This document shows, piece after piece, positions 32,584-42,094 of a stretch of 64,000 nt of DNA. Every line of letters starts with the position of its first letter. Within the stretch, counting starts at the first letter, position 1. The stretch lies in assembly GCA_029974635.1 (NCBI GenBank), contig JARKQY010000041.1, positions 37,938 to 101,937 of the forward strand, read 5' to 3'. Under the pieces are notes generated by a model, which was not told where the DNA came from, searched no databases, and saw only the letters and a list, made by a program, of their open reading frames with translations. The position numbers and the translations under genes were made by a program. Source of the stretch: Bacillota bacterium. Lineage in GTDB: Bacteria; Bacillota; UBA4882; UBA8346.

Positions 32584-33774
32584 ATGAATCAGGTTATTTT
32601 GAAAGCAGGAAAAGAAAAACGCATTAAAGCCGGACATCTCTGGGTATATCAAGGGGAGATCGGGATTATCGGTATCGGGGTCAAGTCGGGGCAAGTGGTG
32701 GATGTTTTGGATAACCGGGGCCGATTTCTGGGTACCGGTTACTATAATCAGGCCTCCCAGATCGCAGTCCGGCTGTTGACCACAAACCGTGAAACCATTG
32801 ATGAAAGTTTTTTCCGGCACCGGATCTCTCAAGCGCTTCATTATCGTAAACGGGTCAAAAGCGGTATTGAAAGCCGGGGCGCTTCATGTTACCGTCTCAT
32901 ATTCGGAGAGGCTGACTTAATGCCGGGTTTGATCGTTGACAGGTTTGAGGATTATCTGGTGGTGCAGTTCTTAACCATGGGGATGGACGTAAATCATGAT
33001 TTAATTATTAAGTTGCTTATTGAATTATGTGAACCGAAGGGAATTATTGAGCGCAGTGATTTGGCGGTACGCCATCTGGAGGAACTGCCGGAACGTTCCG
33101 GTTGTATTTACGGTGACTGTCCGGCTTCCCTTGAAATCCGGGATAACCAACTCAAATTCCGGGTTGATTTATTGGAAGGGCAAAAAACCGGATATTTTCT
33201 CGATCAATCGGCCAACCGGGCGACGCTGAAGGCTTATGCGCCGGGCCGTAAAACTTTGGATTGTTTTTGCCATGTGGGCAGTTTTGCTATTCATGCAGCC
33301 GCTTATGGGGCTAGTTCGGTATTGGGAGTTGATATATCCGAGGATGCCGTTCAGATGGCTGAAGAAAACGCCAGCCTTAATAACTTTGATGATCGTTGCC
33401 GGTTTAAAGTGGCCAATGCTTTCGATTTTTTGCGGGACCAATCCGGAAAAAAAGAGGAGTACGATTTGATTATCCTTGATCCGCCGGCTTTTACCAAAAG
33501 CAAACAAACCTTGGACAGTGCCGTAAGAGGCTATAAGGAAATTAATTTACGGGCTTTAAAGTTATTGGCCCCGGGCGGTATTTTAGTTACCTGTTCCTGT
33601 TCATATCATATCAGCAATGAATTGTTTTGGGAGATCATCCATTCGGCGGCGACTGACAGTAAAAAACGGTTGCGGTTATTGGAAAAAAGAACGCAGGATC
33701 TGGATCATCCGGTTGTGATGGGAATTCAGGAGACTGAATATTTAAAATGTTTTATTTTTGAAGTGGTGCAGTAA
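32584..33774 (+). CDS. rlmI: 23S rRNA (cytosine-C5) methyltransferase, RlmI family
   Basis: 396 residues. N-terminal PUA domain (VILKAGKEKRIKAGHLWVYQGE), middle EEHEA-like domain (CYRLIFGEADLMPGLIVDRF), and Rossmann methyltransferase with SAM motif TLDCFCHVGSFAIHAA, acidic GVDISEDAV and catalytic-loop LIILDPPAFTKSK, plus VTCSCSYHI. RlmI methylates C1962 of E. coli 23S rRNA; close paralogues with other targets exist, so the exact base is not certain. ATG with GGAGGA. Next gene starts 3 nt after the stop. Confidence 0.9.
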   Translation: MNQVILKAGKEKRIKAGHLWVYQGEIGIIGIGVKSGQVVDVLDNRGRFLGTGYYNQASQIAVRLLTTNRETIDESFFRHRISQALHYRKRVKSGIESRGASCYRLIFGEADLMPGLIVDRFEDYLVVQFLTMGMDVNHDLIIKLLIELCEPKGIIERSDLAVRHLEELPERSGCIYGDCPASLEIRDNQLKFRVDLLEGQKTGYFLDQSANRATLKAYAPGRKTLDCFCHVGSFAIHAAAYGASSVLGVDISEDAVQMAEENASLNNFDDRCRFKVANAFDFLRDQSGKKEEYDLIILDPPAFTKSKQTLDSAVRGYKEINLRALKLLAPGGILVTCSCSYHISNELFWEIIHSAATDSKKRLRLLEKRTQDLDHPVVMGIQETEYLKCFIFEVVQ

Positions 33775-33777
33775 TTA

Positions 33778-35031
33778 ATGAATTCAAATCAAATATCCCT
33801 CATTTATCTCAATCAAGCCGGAAAACTCATAGAGGATCCCGAACTCATTGCGGTGGGAATCAACGGCCGGCAAGCGGAGATCGGAGATGACACCTGGATT
33901 GATCTTCCCGCCGCCGGCCAACTGATAGCCTTGCCGGGGCGGTTTCCGGTGGGTTATAACGAGAGTTCCGCCACAATTGAAGTTATTGAAGGAATAGGCG
34001 GAGACAAAGTTACTGCTGTGGCCGCCATTTTACCGGTAGGATTAACCCGGTGCCTGCTTCCGGCGTACGAAATTCACGCAGACATAGAGTTGCCTCTTTT
34101 CGGATATACGGCGGTGGGCTCCCAAAACGGCCGGTTGAAAGCAGCCGCCATGAAAACGGATGACGACTTGAAATGGAATCCGGTTTATTATAATACCCGT
34201 GATTTACCCCGGCTGATTGCCCGCAAGCAAAAAGAATTTCCACAAAATCGTATTTTGGATCAACTGGCGAAGTGCGCTTCGGACTATCATTGTTTAACCG
34301 CTCAGAACATATTTTATCAACGCTGGGAGGCCGGGATACCAGTTTCGCCGGCTTGCAATGCACGGTGTTTGGGTTGCATCTCCATGCAGCCGGCTGAATG
34401 CTGCCCATCTCCCCAGGAACGGATTCTGTTCGTTCCTGCCATTCAAGAGGTGGCTGATCTAATGATCAGCCATTTGGAAAGAGCGCCGGAAGGGATTGTC
34501 AGTTTCGGACAAGGATGCGAGGGAGAGCCGTCCCTTCAAAAGGAACTGCTTACTGACGCGATTCGGATGGCTCGCGCCAGAACGTCTAAAGGTACTATTA
34601 ATATCAACACCAATGCCGGTAATTTTGAAGCCATGGAGAAACTGGTCGATGCGGGTCTTGATAGTGCCCGGGTCAGTTTATTTTCAGCTCGGCCGGAAAG
34701 CTACAACTGGTATCACCGGCCGCTGGGTTACCGGATGGAGGATGTCAGGCACTCGGCAAAGTACGCCGCGTCCCAAGGAGTGACGGTGGCCATTAATCTA
34801 CTGTTTTTTCCCGGCTTTACCAATCAAAAAGCGGAGACGGCTTTATTATGTGAATTTATTGCCGATTGCGGAATAAAACAGCTTCAAATCAGGAATTTAA
34901 ACTTGGATCCGGAGAGGTTGTCTGGGATAATAAGTGACGATGAGGTTCCCGCGGTTTCCGATTGGCTGAATGACATAAAGGCTCAATTACCGGATTTGCA
35001 GATTGGAAATTACACCAAACCCAAGATTTGA
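33778..35031 (+). CDS. radical SAM protein, unknown substrate
   Basis: 417 residues. About 170 residues of N-terminal extension lacking a recognised domain, then a radical SAM barrel with CX3CX2C in VSPACNARCLGCIS (about 192-205), SFGQGCEGEPSLQ (GGEP-like motif), TININTNAGNFEAM, ARVSLFSARPESYNWYHRP and a C-terminal KQLQIRNLNLDPE. Extra Cys in MQPAECCP just after the cluster. Its start is 3 nt after rlmI, so it is co-transcribed, but relation to rRNA methylation is not shown. Confidence 0.8.
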   Translation: MNSNQISLIYLNQAGKLIEDPELIAVGINGRQAEIGDDTWIDLPAAGQLIALPGRFPVGYNESSATIEVIEGIGGDKVTAVAAILPVGLTRCLLPAYEIHADIELPLFGYTAVGSQNGRLKAAAMKTDDDLKWNPVYYNTRDLPRLIARKQKEFPQNRILDQLAKCASDYHCLTAQNIFYQRWEAGIPVSPACNARCLGCISMQPAECCPSPQERILFVPAIQEVADLMISHLERAPEGIVSFGQGCEGEPSLQKELLTDAIRMARARTSKGTININTNAGNFEAMEKLVDAGLDSARVSLFSARPESYNWYHRPLGYRMEDVRHSAKYAASQGVTVAINLLFFPGFTNQKAETALLCEFIADCGIKQLQIRNLNLDPERLSGIISDDEVPAVSDWLNDIKAQLPDLQIGNYTKPKI

Positions 35032-35100
35032 CGACGATTAATATGATTGCCTGATTAAGAATGATTTTTTAGAGGTTTATTCTTCCAAGTTCTATTAATT

Positions 35101-35329
35101 TTGTCAATCCTGGTCGATTAAGGGAATTTTTCATAAAAGCAAAGGCAAAAACGAAGGGGTAAAATGTATAATCCAATAAATCCTGTAAATCCCGTCTAAA
35201 ATGTGTTTGTTATTTAATAGGACTAAAATAAAGGTTACTGGACAGAATTGACGGGATTAAGGGGATTAATAGGATTTTTTCAGATATTTAATTCTGCAAA
35301 TTTATAATCCTGTAAATCCTGATCCAAGA
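35101..35329. repeat. dispersed GGGATT element, two adjacent copies
   Basis: Shows AATCCTGTAAATCCCGTC at about 35179 and, about 70 nt on, the inverted GACGGGATTAAGGGGATTAA at 35250-35269, then AATCCTGTAAATCCTG again at 35306. Interior sequence ATTTTTCATAAAAGCAAAGG is shared with the 37.3 kb copy. Lies between the convergent radical SAM and HAD genes. Confidence 0.65.
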
Positions 35330-35991
35330 ACTAATGATTGGAGCATTTCTACCGTTTCAAAGTAATAATCGCAGCTTTGCCGCATATAACCAATGATCTC
35401 CGGAATCCGGTGCCCCCAGCCGGCGGCGGCGGTTGCCACCCCTGCTGATTTGCCCATCAATATCCCCCATTTCAAATCATCCAAAACCAGAAGTTGTTCC
35501 GGCCGTAAACCAAAGAATGTAAGAGTTTCAAAAACCGGATACGGATTGGGTTTCGTTTTTTTCCCAGATTCATCCCAGCCGAAGATTAAGTCCGGTATAA
35601 GATGTTGGTCATTGGCCCGATAATCCTTTTCAATAACAGCTATTTCGGAATGGGAAGACACAACGATAATTCCGCCATGCTTCCGGTAGAGTTTTAAGAA
35701 ATCCAGCATCCCCGGATAAAATTCCGGGGTTCGTTCCCGGGCGAATCCCCGCCAAATTTCAAGTTCATGTTGCAGTTCCTCCGGTGTCAGCTCCAATTCA
35801 TCCCTTAAATAAGCCATAAAACCGGGATCAATATGCTTGCGGAAGAAATCCTCCAGACCCAGAGGCTGGTAATGGGGCCGCAAGATCCGCATGGCTTCCA
35901 GATAAGCCGGATAATGAATGGTAACAGTACTGTCAACGGCAGTATCATCATGATCAATGATTAAGCATTGGTATGCTAAATTTGGCGCCAT
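35302..35991 (-). CDS. HAD-superfamily hydrolase
   Basis: 229 residues. HAD motif I IIDHDDTAVDST (nucleophile first Asp), motif II VVSSHSE, motif III Lys in GKKTKPNPYPVFE, and motif IV LLVLDDLKWGI. A helical cap between motifs I and II (about 20-95) suggests a phosphoglycolate-phosphatase-like small-molecule phosphatase; substrate not predictable. ATG with AAGGAG. The 3' end overlaps the dispersed repeat by about 28 nt, so the repeat contributes the last residues. Confidence 0.85.
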   Translation of the reverse strand: MAPNLAYQCLIIDHDDTAVDSTVTIHYPAYLEAMRILRPHYQPLGLEDFFRKHIDPGFMAYLRDELELTPEELQHELEIWRGFARERTPEFYPGMLDFLKLYRKHGGIIVVSSHSEIAVIEKDYRANDQHLIPDLIFGWDESGKKTKPNPYPVFETLTFFGLRPEQLLVLDDLKWGILMGKSAGVATAAAGWGHRIPEIIGYMRQSCDYYFETVEMLQSLVLGSGFTGL

Positions 35992-36000
35992 AATAAAACT

Positions 36001-36368
36001 CCTTGATTTATTAGTCCATTCTCATAAATATTGTTTATAAATCCAATAAATCCTGTAAATCCCGTCTAAAACAAGGGTATTATAGACAGGATTAACTGGA
36101 TTAAAGAGATTTTGCATTGCGGATTATTTATGAGACATTATCTATCATACCGGAAACAGGGTAAAAATCAAGTCCAAAAAACGGATGTAACTGTCGGGAA
36201 TCATTTTCAACGGAAAACGTTAAAATATGATACAATGAATTTTATGATAGGGTTAAATTGCGATCTGTTAAAAAGATGTAATCAATAGATCTAGATAGCC
36301 CCGTTTACGGGGGTTTGTGCGTAATTACACTTAGCCGTGTGGGTTTACCCCGCGGAGGAAAAATAACA
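36001..36368. repeat. gap with dispersed element and leader hairpins
   Basis: 36039-36112 holds a short GGGATT-type element: AATCCTGTAAATCCCGTC, 15 nt, then inverted GACAGGATTAACTGGATT. Closer to the radical SAM gene are a stem CCCCG-TTTA-CGGGG (36299-36312) and GTGGGTTTACCCCGC (36337-36351) abutting the GGAGG site at 36354, which could affect translation. Confidence 0.5.
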
Positions 36369-37238
36369 ATGCCGATTATTGAGCCGGTGATCCGTCCTCC
36401 GGCGGAGGCGGAGAGTTTTTTATTACAAGTTACTACCGGGTGTTCATCCAGTTGTTGCTCGTTTTGCGGGGCCTATACCGGGAAACCTTTCCGGGTGAAA
36501 AATTTAGCGGAGATTACAGCAGATATAATCGAAGCAAGCCGGCTTTATCCGGAGACCCGGAGGGTTTTTCTGATGGACGGCGACGCCCTGGTGGTTAATA
36601 ATACCAAACTGCTGCCGGTATTGGAGCAACTGCAGGCTTTCTTTCCTAAGCTGTCCCGGATCGCAAGCTATGCCAATGGTTATAACATCACAGCCAGAAA
36701 TGATGAGGAACTTCAAGTTTTAAGCCGCAACAAACTCCGGTTGATATACATTGGCCTGGAAAGCGGGAGTCAAGAGATTTTAGACGGCTGCAATAAACGT
36801 TCCGAAGTAGCTGAAATGGTGGAAGCGGTACACAGAGCTGAAAAAGCGGGTATCAAATCTTCAGTAATCGTATTATTGGGTTTGGGAGGTAAAAAGGATT
36901 CCCGGATACATGTCCGGGATACGATTACCGCGCTGAATCGTATGCAACCAAGGTATCTTTCGTTTCTATCATTGATGTTAATTCCCGGTACTCCTTTATG
37001 GCGGGAAGCCCGGAACGGATCTTTTGAGGAATTAACTTCTTGGGGGTTGCTGCGGGAGTCCCGGGATATTATCGCCGGTCTGGAGCTTAATAAAACTGTT
37101 TTTCGCAGCGATCATGCCTCCAATCATTTGCCGTTGGAAGGCAGATTCCCTGAGGACAAGGCCAGATTACTATCAGTTCTGGATGCGGCGTTGGCAGGAA
37201 AAGTCGATTTAAAACCGGAATTTTTACGGGATTTGTAG
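36369..37238 (+). CDS. radical SAM protein (CX4CX2C type)
   Basis: 289 residues from ATG 36369, chosen for GGAGG 10 nt upstream; upstream in-frame codons lack support. Cluster motif VTTGCSSSCCSFCGAYTGKPF: Cys spaced CX4CX2C as in the small family with GCSHNKCTFC, plus one extra Cys. Then VFLMDGDALVV, RLIYIGLESGSQEIL, IVLLGLGGKKDSRIHVRDT and SFLSLMLIPGTPLW. Related proteins occur widely in anaerobes with unknown function. Isolated gene between dispersed repeats. Confidence 0.82.
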   Translation: MPIIEPVIRPPAEAESFLLQVTTGCSSSCCSFCGAYTGKPFRVKNLAEITADIIEASRLYPETRRVFLMDGDALVVNNTKLLPVLEQLQAFFPKLSRIASYANGYNITARNDEELQVLSRNKLRLIYIGLESGSQEILDGCNKRSEVAEMVEAVHRAEKAGIKSSVIVLLGLGGKKDSRIHVRDTITALNRMQPRYLSFLSLMLIPGTPLWREARNGSFEELTSWGLLRESRDIIAGLELNKTVFRSDHASNHLPLEGRFPEDKARLLSVLDAALAGKVDLKPEFLRDL

Positions 37239-37289
37239 GGTGCTTGATTTGTTAAAGTGGAAAGAAAATAGGCTTAAAACAAGGTTATT

Positions 37290-37391
37290 GGACAGGATTA
37301 ACTGGATTAAGGAGATTTTTTCATAAATGCAGATCGAAAACGAAGGTATAAAATGTTTTAAGCCAATAAATCCCGTTAATCCCGTGTAAAA
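37290..37391. repeat. dispersed GGGATT element, copy at 37.3 kb
   Basis: GACAGGATTAACTGGATTAA at about 37291 and the inverted ATCCCGTTAATCCCGTG at about 37371, flanking about 60 nt that match the 35.1 kb copy. Lies between the radical SAM gene and the rpmE promoter. Confidence 0.65.
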
Positions 37392-37446
37392 ACTTTTTTG
37401 ATTCCGGCTTTGCCGAAATAGGGGTTACCACCTAAATTTGTTTTTA

Positions 37447-37475
37447 TTGCACACCCCTTATCTCTGTGATATAAT
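37447..37475 (+). promoter_or_regulatory. promoter for rpmE
   Basis: TTGCAC at 37447-37452, 17-nt spacer, TATAAT at 37470-37475. The leader that follows (about 80 nt) contains CGTAT...ATACG (37513-37534), which might be an L31 autoregulatory structure. Confidence 0.75.
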
Positions 37476-37559
37476 GTAAAAGTTATTGGGGGATTATGAC
37501 GTTTAAATTTGTCGTATACCCTAACGGGCATACGTAATGAATTAGGTGAGGTGACAAAA

Positions 37560-37760
37560 GTGAAAGAAGGTATTCATCCGCAATATAATAAGGCGAAGGT
37601 GGCTTGCGCTTGCGGCGAGACATTTGAAACCGGTTCCACCCGAAAGGAGATCCGGGTCGAGATTTGCTCAAAATGTCATCCGATGTTTACCGGTAAACAA
37701 CGCATTGTTGACAGCGGCGGCCAAGTAGAGAAATTTAAGAAGCGCCTTGAGAAAAAATAA
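37560..37760 (+). CDS. rpmE: 50S ribosomal protein L31 (zinc-type)
   Basis: 66 residues from GTG 37560 after AGGTGAGGTG, giving the canonical [31 protein letters not shown] start in pieces. Cys residues in ACACG and [11 protein letters not shown] form the zinc site, so this is the zinc-containing L31. Upstream of DUF1385 and prfA, a common Firmicute order. Confidence 0.96.
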   Translation: MKEGIHPQYNKAKVACACGETFETGSTRKEIRVEICSKCHPMFTGKQRIVDSGGQVEKFKKRLEKK

Positions 37761-37786
37761 GTCGGTTTATAACCAAACAAACATAG

Positions 37787-37829
37787 AAGGCGAGGATTTG
37801 GTGTATTTTTAACCCTGAGTCCTCGCCTT
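37787..37829 (+). terminator. hairpin after rpmE, possible terminator
   Basis: Perfect 10-bp stem AAGGCGAGGA (37787-37796) / TCCTCGCCTT (37820-37829) with a 23-nt loop; only a short T tract follows, so termination may be partial. Confidence 0.5.
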
Positions 37830-37854
37830 TCAACCAATATAGAAGGGTGAAATT

Positions 37855-38796
37855 ATGAAAAACAAACCGAATTTTCAATACGGCGGACAGGCGGTAATCG
37901 AGGGCGTGATGATGCGCGGCCGCGATTATTTAGCGGTGGCTGTACGCAAAAATAACGGCGAAATTATAATAAAAAAGGATCCTGTCGGCTCCGTCACCAA
38001 GAAATTCCCGATACTCAAATGGCCTTTTGTCCGAGGCGTCGTTTCACTTTGCGAATCATTTGGGGTAGGTATGAAAGCCTTGATGTTTTCGGCCGATCAG
38101 TTCATGGAGGAGGAAGGGGAGTCGAAACTTTCAACCTGGGAAAGCGCCTTGATGATTACCATTGCTTTGGGGCTGTCCATACTCCTTTTTGTACTGCTGC
38201 CACTAGGAGTTCAGTCGTTGATGCAAAAATATTGGGGACCCTTTTGGGCCAACGTTGGGGAGCATACTATCCGGATTCTTATCTTGGTGGCCTATATCGT
38301 TGCGGTCTCATTTTTAAAGGATATTCAACGGGTTTTTGCGTATCATGGTGCCGAACATAAGGTGATTAATACCTTTGAAGCCAAAGAGGATTTGACGGTG
38401 GAGAACGCCAAGAAACACCCCACATTTCACCCGCGTTGCGGGACCAGTTTTCTCGTGTTTGTCGCTATTTTTTGCGCGGTGTTTTTCACGTTTTTATCAT
38501 TCGATACCATTTGGATGAATTTTTTAACCAGAATCGCCTTTCTGCCGGTAGTGGCGGGAGTCTCTTATGAAATCATCAAATTTACCGGAAAGCACCAGGA
38601 TTTCTTCTTGTGGCGCTGGTTAAGCATGCCCGGATTTTGGCTGCAAAGGCTGACTACCCGTGAACCGGATGAGGCTCAACTGGAAGTTGCCATCAATTCC
38701 CTGGTGGCCGTCCTGCGGGAGGAAGCACCGGTGATTGTGGGCGGCAAGGTTTATGCAGCGGAAAGAATAGAAGTTGAACCGGCTACGGTCGGTTAA
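37855..38796 (+). CDS. DUF1385 membrane protein
   Basis: 313 residues, family length. Begins with conserved QYGGQAVIEGVMMRGRDYLAVAVR, then KWPFVRGVVSLCESFGVGMKAL, several TM helices (about 98-120, 130-155, 200-245), the motif AYHGAEHKVINTFEA and HPRCGTSFLVFV between them, and WRWLSMPGFWLQRLTTREPDEAQLEVA at the C terminus. His/Cys in HGAEHK and HPRCGTS could bind metal. Function unknown; usually adjacent to prfA as here. Confidence 0.92.
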   Translation: MKNKPNFQYGGQAVIEGVMMRGRDYLAVAVRKNNGEIIIKKDPVGSVTKKFPILKWPFVRGVVSLCESFGVGMKALMFSADQFMEEEGESKLSTWESALMITIALGLSILLFVLLPLGVQSLMQKYWGPFWANVGEHTIRILILVAYIVAVSFLKDIQRVFAYHGAEHKVINTFEAKEDLTVENAKKHPTFHPRCGTSFLVFVAIFCAVFFTFLSFDTIWMNFLTRIAFLPVVAGVSYEIIKFTGKHQDFFLWRWLSMPGFWLQRLTTREPDEAQLEVAINSLVAVLREEAPVIVGGKVYAAERIEVEPATVG

Positions 38797-38823
38797 ATAA
38801 ATATTAACGGAGTAACGGTTTGA

Positions 38824-39903
38824 ATGGCTGAAACAATCTTTGAAAAGCTGGTTTCCATTGAGGAAAAGTATCATGAGTTAAGCCACCAACTGAGTGATCC
38901 CGGGATCATCGCTGATCAATCCGTGTTTCAAAAATTGGCGAAAGCCCATGCGGCGATGGTGGATGTGGTAGACACTTATCAGGAGTATCGTAAAATAGCA
39001 GAAGATCTTACAACTGCCAAAGAAATGCTGGCGGAGGAGACCGGTGAAGCAGCTGCCATGTTGAGAGCTGAGATTGAACAATTGGAGGCCGACGCGGACC
39101 GCTTGACTGAAAAACTTAGAGTCTTGCTGCTTCCTAAAGATCCCAACGATGATAAGAACGTGATTATGGAGATACGGGCCGGGACCGGTGGCGAGGAAGC
39201 GGCTTTGTTCGGTTTCGATCTATTCCGGATGTATTCCCGTTATGCTGAAACGAAAGGCTGGCGGATGGAAATATTAAGCACCAGCGAATCCGATCTGCGC
39301 GGTTTCAAGGAAATCGTCTTCATGATAGAAGGGGATCGGGTTTATAGTCGGATGAAATTTGAAAGCGGAGTTCACCGGGTGCAGCGCGTCCCGGAAACCG
39401 AGGCCGGGGGCCGGATTCATACTTCGGCGGCTACTGTCGCGGTGTTGATTGAAGCGGAAGAGGTTGATGTCGCCATCAATCCCAATGATTTGCGGGTTGA
39501 CGTTTTCAGGGCCGGCGGACATGGCGGGCAGTGTGTCAACACCACTGATTCGGCGGTCCGGATTACCCATCTGCCTACCGGTCTGGTGGTTACCTGCCAG
39601 GATGAAAAATCGCAGTTGAAGAATAAGGAAAAAGCGATGAAGGTCCTGCGGGCCCGTTTGCTGGAGAAATTTCAGTCAGAACAGCAGCAGGAGATGGCCC
39701 AGGCCCGACGGGACATGGTTGGTTCCGGGGACCGCAGCGAGCGGATTCGTACGTATAATTTTCCGCAAAACCGGTTGACCGATCACCGGATCAATTTAAC
39801 CTTATATCACCTGGATTCGATTATTGAAGGCAACCTGGACGAGGTCATCGAACCGTTGATTACGGCAGCCGAGGCTGAACGGTTACGAAACGCCGATCAA
39901 TAA
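38824..39903 (+). CDS. prfA: peptide chain release factor 1
   Basis: Terminates translation at UAA and UAG. 359 residues: N-terminal helical domain, codon-recognition domain with [21 protein letters not shown], and catalytic GGQ in [21 protein letters not shown], followed by [15 protein letters not shown] and [19 protein letters not shown]. The PxT tripeptide (PET) identifies RF1 rather than RF2. Followed by its methyltransferase gene prmC. Confidence 0.97.
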   Translation: MAETIFEKLVSIEEKYHELSHQLSDPGIIADQSVFQKLAKAHAAMVDVVDTYQEYRKIAEDLTTAKEMLAEETGEAAAMLRAEIEQLEADADRLTEKLRVLLLPKDPNDDKNVIMEIRAGTGGEEAALFGFDLFRMYSRYAETKGWRMEILSTSESDLRGFKEIVFMIEGDRVYSRMKFESGVHRVQRVPETEAGGRIHTSAATVAVLIEAEEVDVAINPNDLRVDVFRAGGHGGQCVNTTDSAVRITHLPTGLVVTCQDEKSQLKNKEKAMKVLRARLLEKFQSEQQQEMAQARRDMVGSGDRSERIRTYNFPQNRLTDHRINLTLYHLDSIIEGNLDEVIEPLITAAEAERLRNADQ

Positions 39904-39931
39904 AGATTAATATCAAGAAGAGAATCGACAG

Positions 39932-40909
39932 ATGTCTACTGAACAATTAACCATTGGCGCTATTATTACCAAAACAATTCCCTTCCTGGCGGAAAAGCAA
40001 ATCCCCAATCCCCGGCTGGAGGCTGATTTGATGCTGGCCAAGGTACTGGAGCAACCGCGGGTAAAACTCTATTCCGAGTGGGATCGGGTTTTAAAACCAA
40101 ATGAGGTTCAACAGTACCGTGAAGTGATTTTAAAACGGGTTCAAGGTTGGCCCCTGGCATATCTGGCAGGGAAAAAAGCTTTTTTGAGCTGGGACTTTGC
40201 AGTTAACCCCGCGGTTTTGATTCCCCGTCCGGAAACCGAACTGGTTATTGAGATCATCGTCGAACATATAAAAAGACGCACCGGGTTATCCAAATCCGAA
40301 TTATCCGACACCGGTTTATCAGAAATGACTATTCCCTCCGAATCACCCGGGAGCGATATAGCCGATCCCGGAGCAGCCGCGATATTTGGTATTGACGTGG
40401 GTACGGGCAGTGGAGTAATCGCCGTTACTTTAGCCAAGCTCCTTCCCGGCAGTACTTGGGTAGCCACGGACATATCCCGGGAAGCCCTGGAAGTGGCCAA
40501 GGAAAATGCTTCAAGTTTAGGAGTGGCATCACAAATAGAGTTCATAGCCGGTGATCTGCTGGAACCGCTATTTGACGGAGAATGGAGTTCACGCGGTCGG
40601 AAGTTCGATATTATTGTTTCCAATCCGCCGTATATCCCCAGCGGCGAGATTGCTTCACTGCAAAAGGAAGTGCGTCAGGAGCCCATACTGGCTTTGGACG
40701 GGGGGAGTGACGGCTTGGCAGTATACCGGCGTTTGATTCCACAAGCCGTAAGAGTTTTGGCGGATGACGGTATGATTGTGGTAGAGCATGGTTATAACCA
40801 GCGACAGCCATTGGAAGAAATTTTCAAAGATTCCGGTCTTGGTTCGTGCAGTTCTTACCAAGATTTAGCGGAATTGGAGCGGGTTTTGACCGCCCGCCGG
40901 ATTGCTTGA
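39932..40909 (+). CDS. prmC: release factor glutamine methyltransferase PrmC
   Basis: N5-methylates the Gln of the GGQ loop of release factors. 325 residues, slightly long: N-terminal helical domain, PRPETELVIEIIVEHI, then an insertion of about 35 polar residues (rich in Ser/Asp) before the SAM motif GIDVGTGSGVIAVTLAKLLP, and the catalytic NPPY in IIVSNPPYIPSGEI. The insert explains the extra length. 28 nt after prfA, its substrate gene. Confidence 0.95.
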   Translation: MSTEQLTIGAIITKTIPFLAEKQIPNPRLEADLMLAKVLEQPRVKLYSEWDRVLKPNEVQQYREVILKRVQGWPLAYLAGKKAFLSWDFAVNPAVLIPRPETELVIEIIVEHIKRRTGLSKSELSDTGLSEMTIPSESPGSDIADPGAAAIFGIDVGTGSGVIAVTLAKLLPGSTWVATDISREALEVAKENASSLGVASQIEFIAGDLLEPLFDGEWSSRGRKFDIIVSNPPYIPSGEIASLQKEVRQEPILALDGGSDGLAVYRRLIPQAVRVLADDGMIVVEHGYNQRQPLEEIFKDSGLGSCSSYQDLAELERVLTARRIA

Positions 40910-40959
40910 GCCCTGATTCGGCAAGGGTTGAATAATCGGTTTTAAAGTTCGGCTCTGTC

Positions 40960-40992
40960 AGAATAGAATGAGGGTCGGCCCTAGATTATTCT
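40960..40992. other. hairpin between prmC and hypA
   Basis: AGAATAGAATGAGGG-TCGG-CCCTAGATTATTCT at 40960-40992 is a nearly continuous inverted repeat. No T-run on the plus strand. It may separate the prfA-prmC and hyp transcripts. Confidence 0.4.
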
Positions 40993-41091
40993 ATCAACGA
41001 TTCTTTGAGACATAAAGAGGCTTCGCCGGGTTAGGATAATGAATCGGAACAATTTGGATAGAGTTGCACTAGAATATGGAGTTAACCGTTA

Positions 41092-41433
41092 ATGCATGAA
41101 TTCGCTCTGACTGAAAAGATTCTTAAGATTGTATTGAGTGAGGCGGAAGCTCATCAAGCCCGGCGGGTACAAAAAATCAGGCTTTTATTGGGCGAGCTTT
41201 CGGGAGTGGTCAGTGATTCGCTGGCGATGTATTTTAACCTGATTGCTAAAGGAACCATTGCGGAAGGGGCGGTTTTGGAGTTCAACCGGGAAAAAGCCCG
41301 TTTATATTGCGAAACATGCCGGATGGAATATGAAAAGGCCGACCGTGACTTTCTTTGCCCGGTTTGCGGCAATTTGGGAAGACTTACCGATATCGGCCGG
41401 GAGTGTATAGTTCAAAATATTGAGGTGGAATAA
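41092..41433 (+). CDS. hypA: hydrogenase nickel insertion protein HypA
   Basis: Delivers nickel to the [NiFe]-hydrogenase large subunit with HypB. 113 residues. N-terminal MHEFALTEKIL supplies His2, the nickel ligand; zinc site is CETC...CPVC (YCETCRMEYEKADRDFLCPVCG). LLLGELSGVVSDSLAMYFNLI is typical. First gene of hypABFCDE, with GGAG upstream. Confidence 0.96.
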   Translation: MHEFALTEKILKIVLSEAEAHQARRVQKIRLLLGELSGVVSDSLAMYFNLIAKGTIAEGAVLEFNREKARLYCETCRMEYEKADRDFLCPVCGNLGRLTDIGRECIVQNIEVE

Positions 41434-41436
41434 GCG

Positions 41437-42093
41437 ATGGAAATAAGTATTGAACAGGATATTTTCAAGAATGAAGCCAAATTGGCGGAGGAAAACCGCC
41501 AATTATTTTCCCAAAAAGGTTTAATGGTGGTTAATCTGCTGGCCGCTCCGGGAGCCGGTAAGACCAGCTTGATAAAAAAAACCGCCCACTTGCTGAAAGT
41601 GCCGACCGCTGTTATTGAGGGGGATCCCGCCTCCAGCATCGATACCGACACCTTAAATGCGTTGGGTATTCCTGCATATCAAATCAATACCGAAGGCGGC
41701 TGTCATTTGGAAGCGGCGATGATCTCCAAGGCATTAACCGAATTTCAAGTGGAACCAAATACGCTGTTATTCGTTGAGAATGTTGGAAACCTGATTTGTA
41801 CTGCATTTTTCCCGTTGGGAGAAGAGTTGCGGGTGGTTATGTTGAGCATTGCCGAAGGGGATGACAAACCGTACAAATATCCCGATATCTTTAGAGAAGC
41901 GGATGCGGTGGTTATCAACAAGCTGGACCTGAAACCCCATGTGGATTTTCGTAGCGATAATTTTTATAAAGGTTTAAAAGCGGTAAATCCGAAGGCGCAC
42001 ATATTTGAAGTCTCGTGTAAAAACGGGGCCGGTATTGAAAACTGGGTAAACTGGCTCGCCGTAAAGGCGGCCACATTCTGGGCTCATCAGTGA
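41437..42093 (+). CDS. hypB: hydrogenase/urease accessory GTPase HypB
   Basis: GTPase for nickel insertion. 218 residues. Walker A LAAPGAGKTSLIKK (about 30-43), IEGDPASSIDTDT, metal-site region TEGGCHLEAAMI, LLFVENVGNLICTAFFPLGEE, and G4-type NKLDLKP. Lacks the N-terminal His-rich stretch that stores nickel in some HypB. Three nt after hypA; hypF begins just after its stop. Confidence 0.96.
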   Translation: MEISIEQDIFKNEAKLAEENRQLFSQKGLMVVNLLAAPGAGKTSLIKKTAHLLKVPTAVIEGDPASSIDTDTLNALGIPAYQINTEGGCHLEAAMISKALTEFQVEPNTLLFVENVGNLICTAFFPLGEELRVVMLSIAEGDDKPYKYPDIFREADAVVINKLDLKPHVDFRSDNFYKGLKAVNPKAHIFEVSCKNGAGIENWVNWLAVKAATFWAHQ

Positions 42094-42094
42094 G

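Noticed and set aside
36369..37238. Radical SAM motif lost (Cys not in CX3CX2C)
   Set aside because: The Cys fit CX4CX2C, the spacing normal in this small-protein family, so the cluster site is probably intact.
40141..40623. Antisense ORF of 160 codons inside prmC
   Set aside because: Shadow of a conserved gene; Ser/Pro-rich low-complexity product typical of antisense frames.
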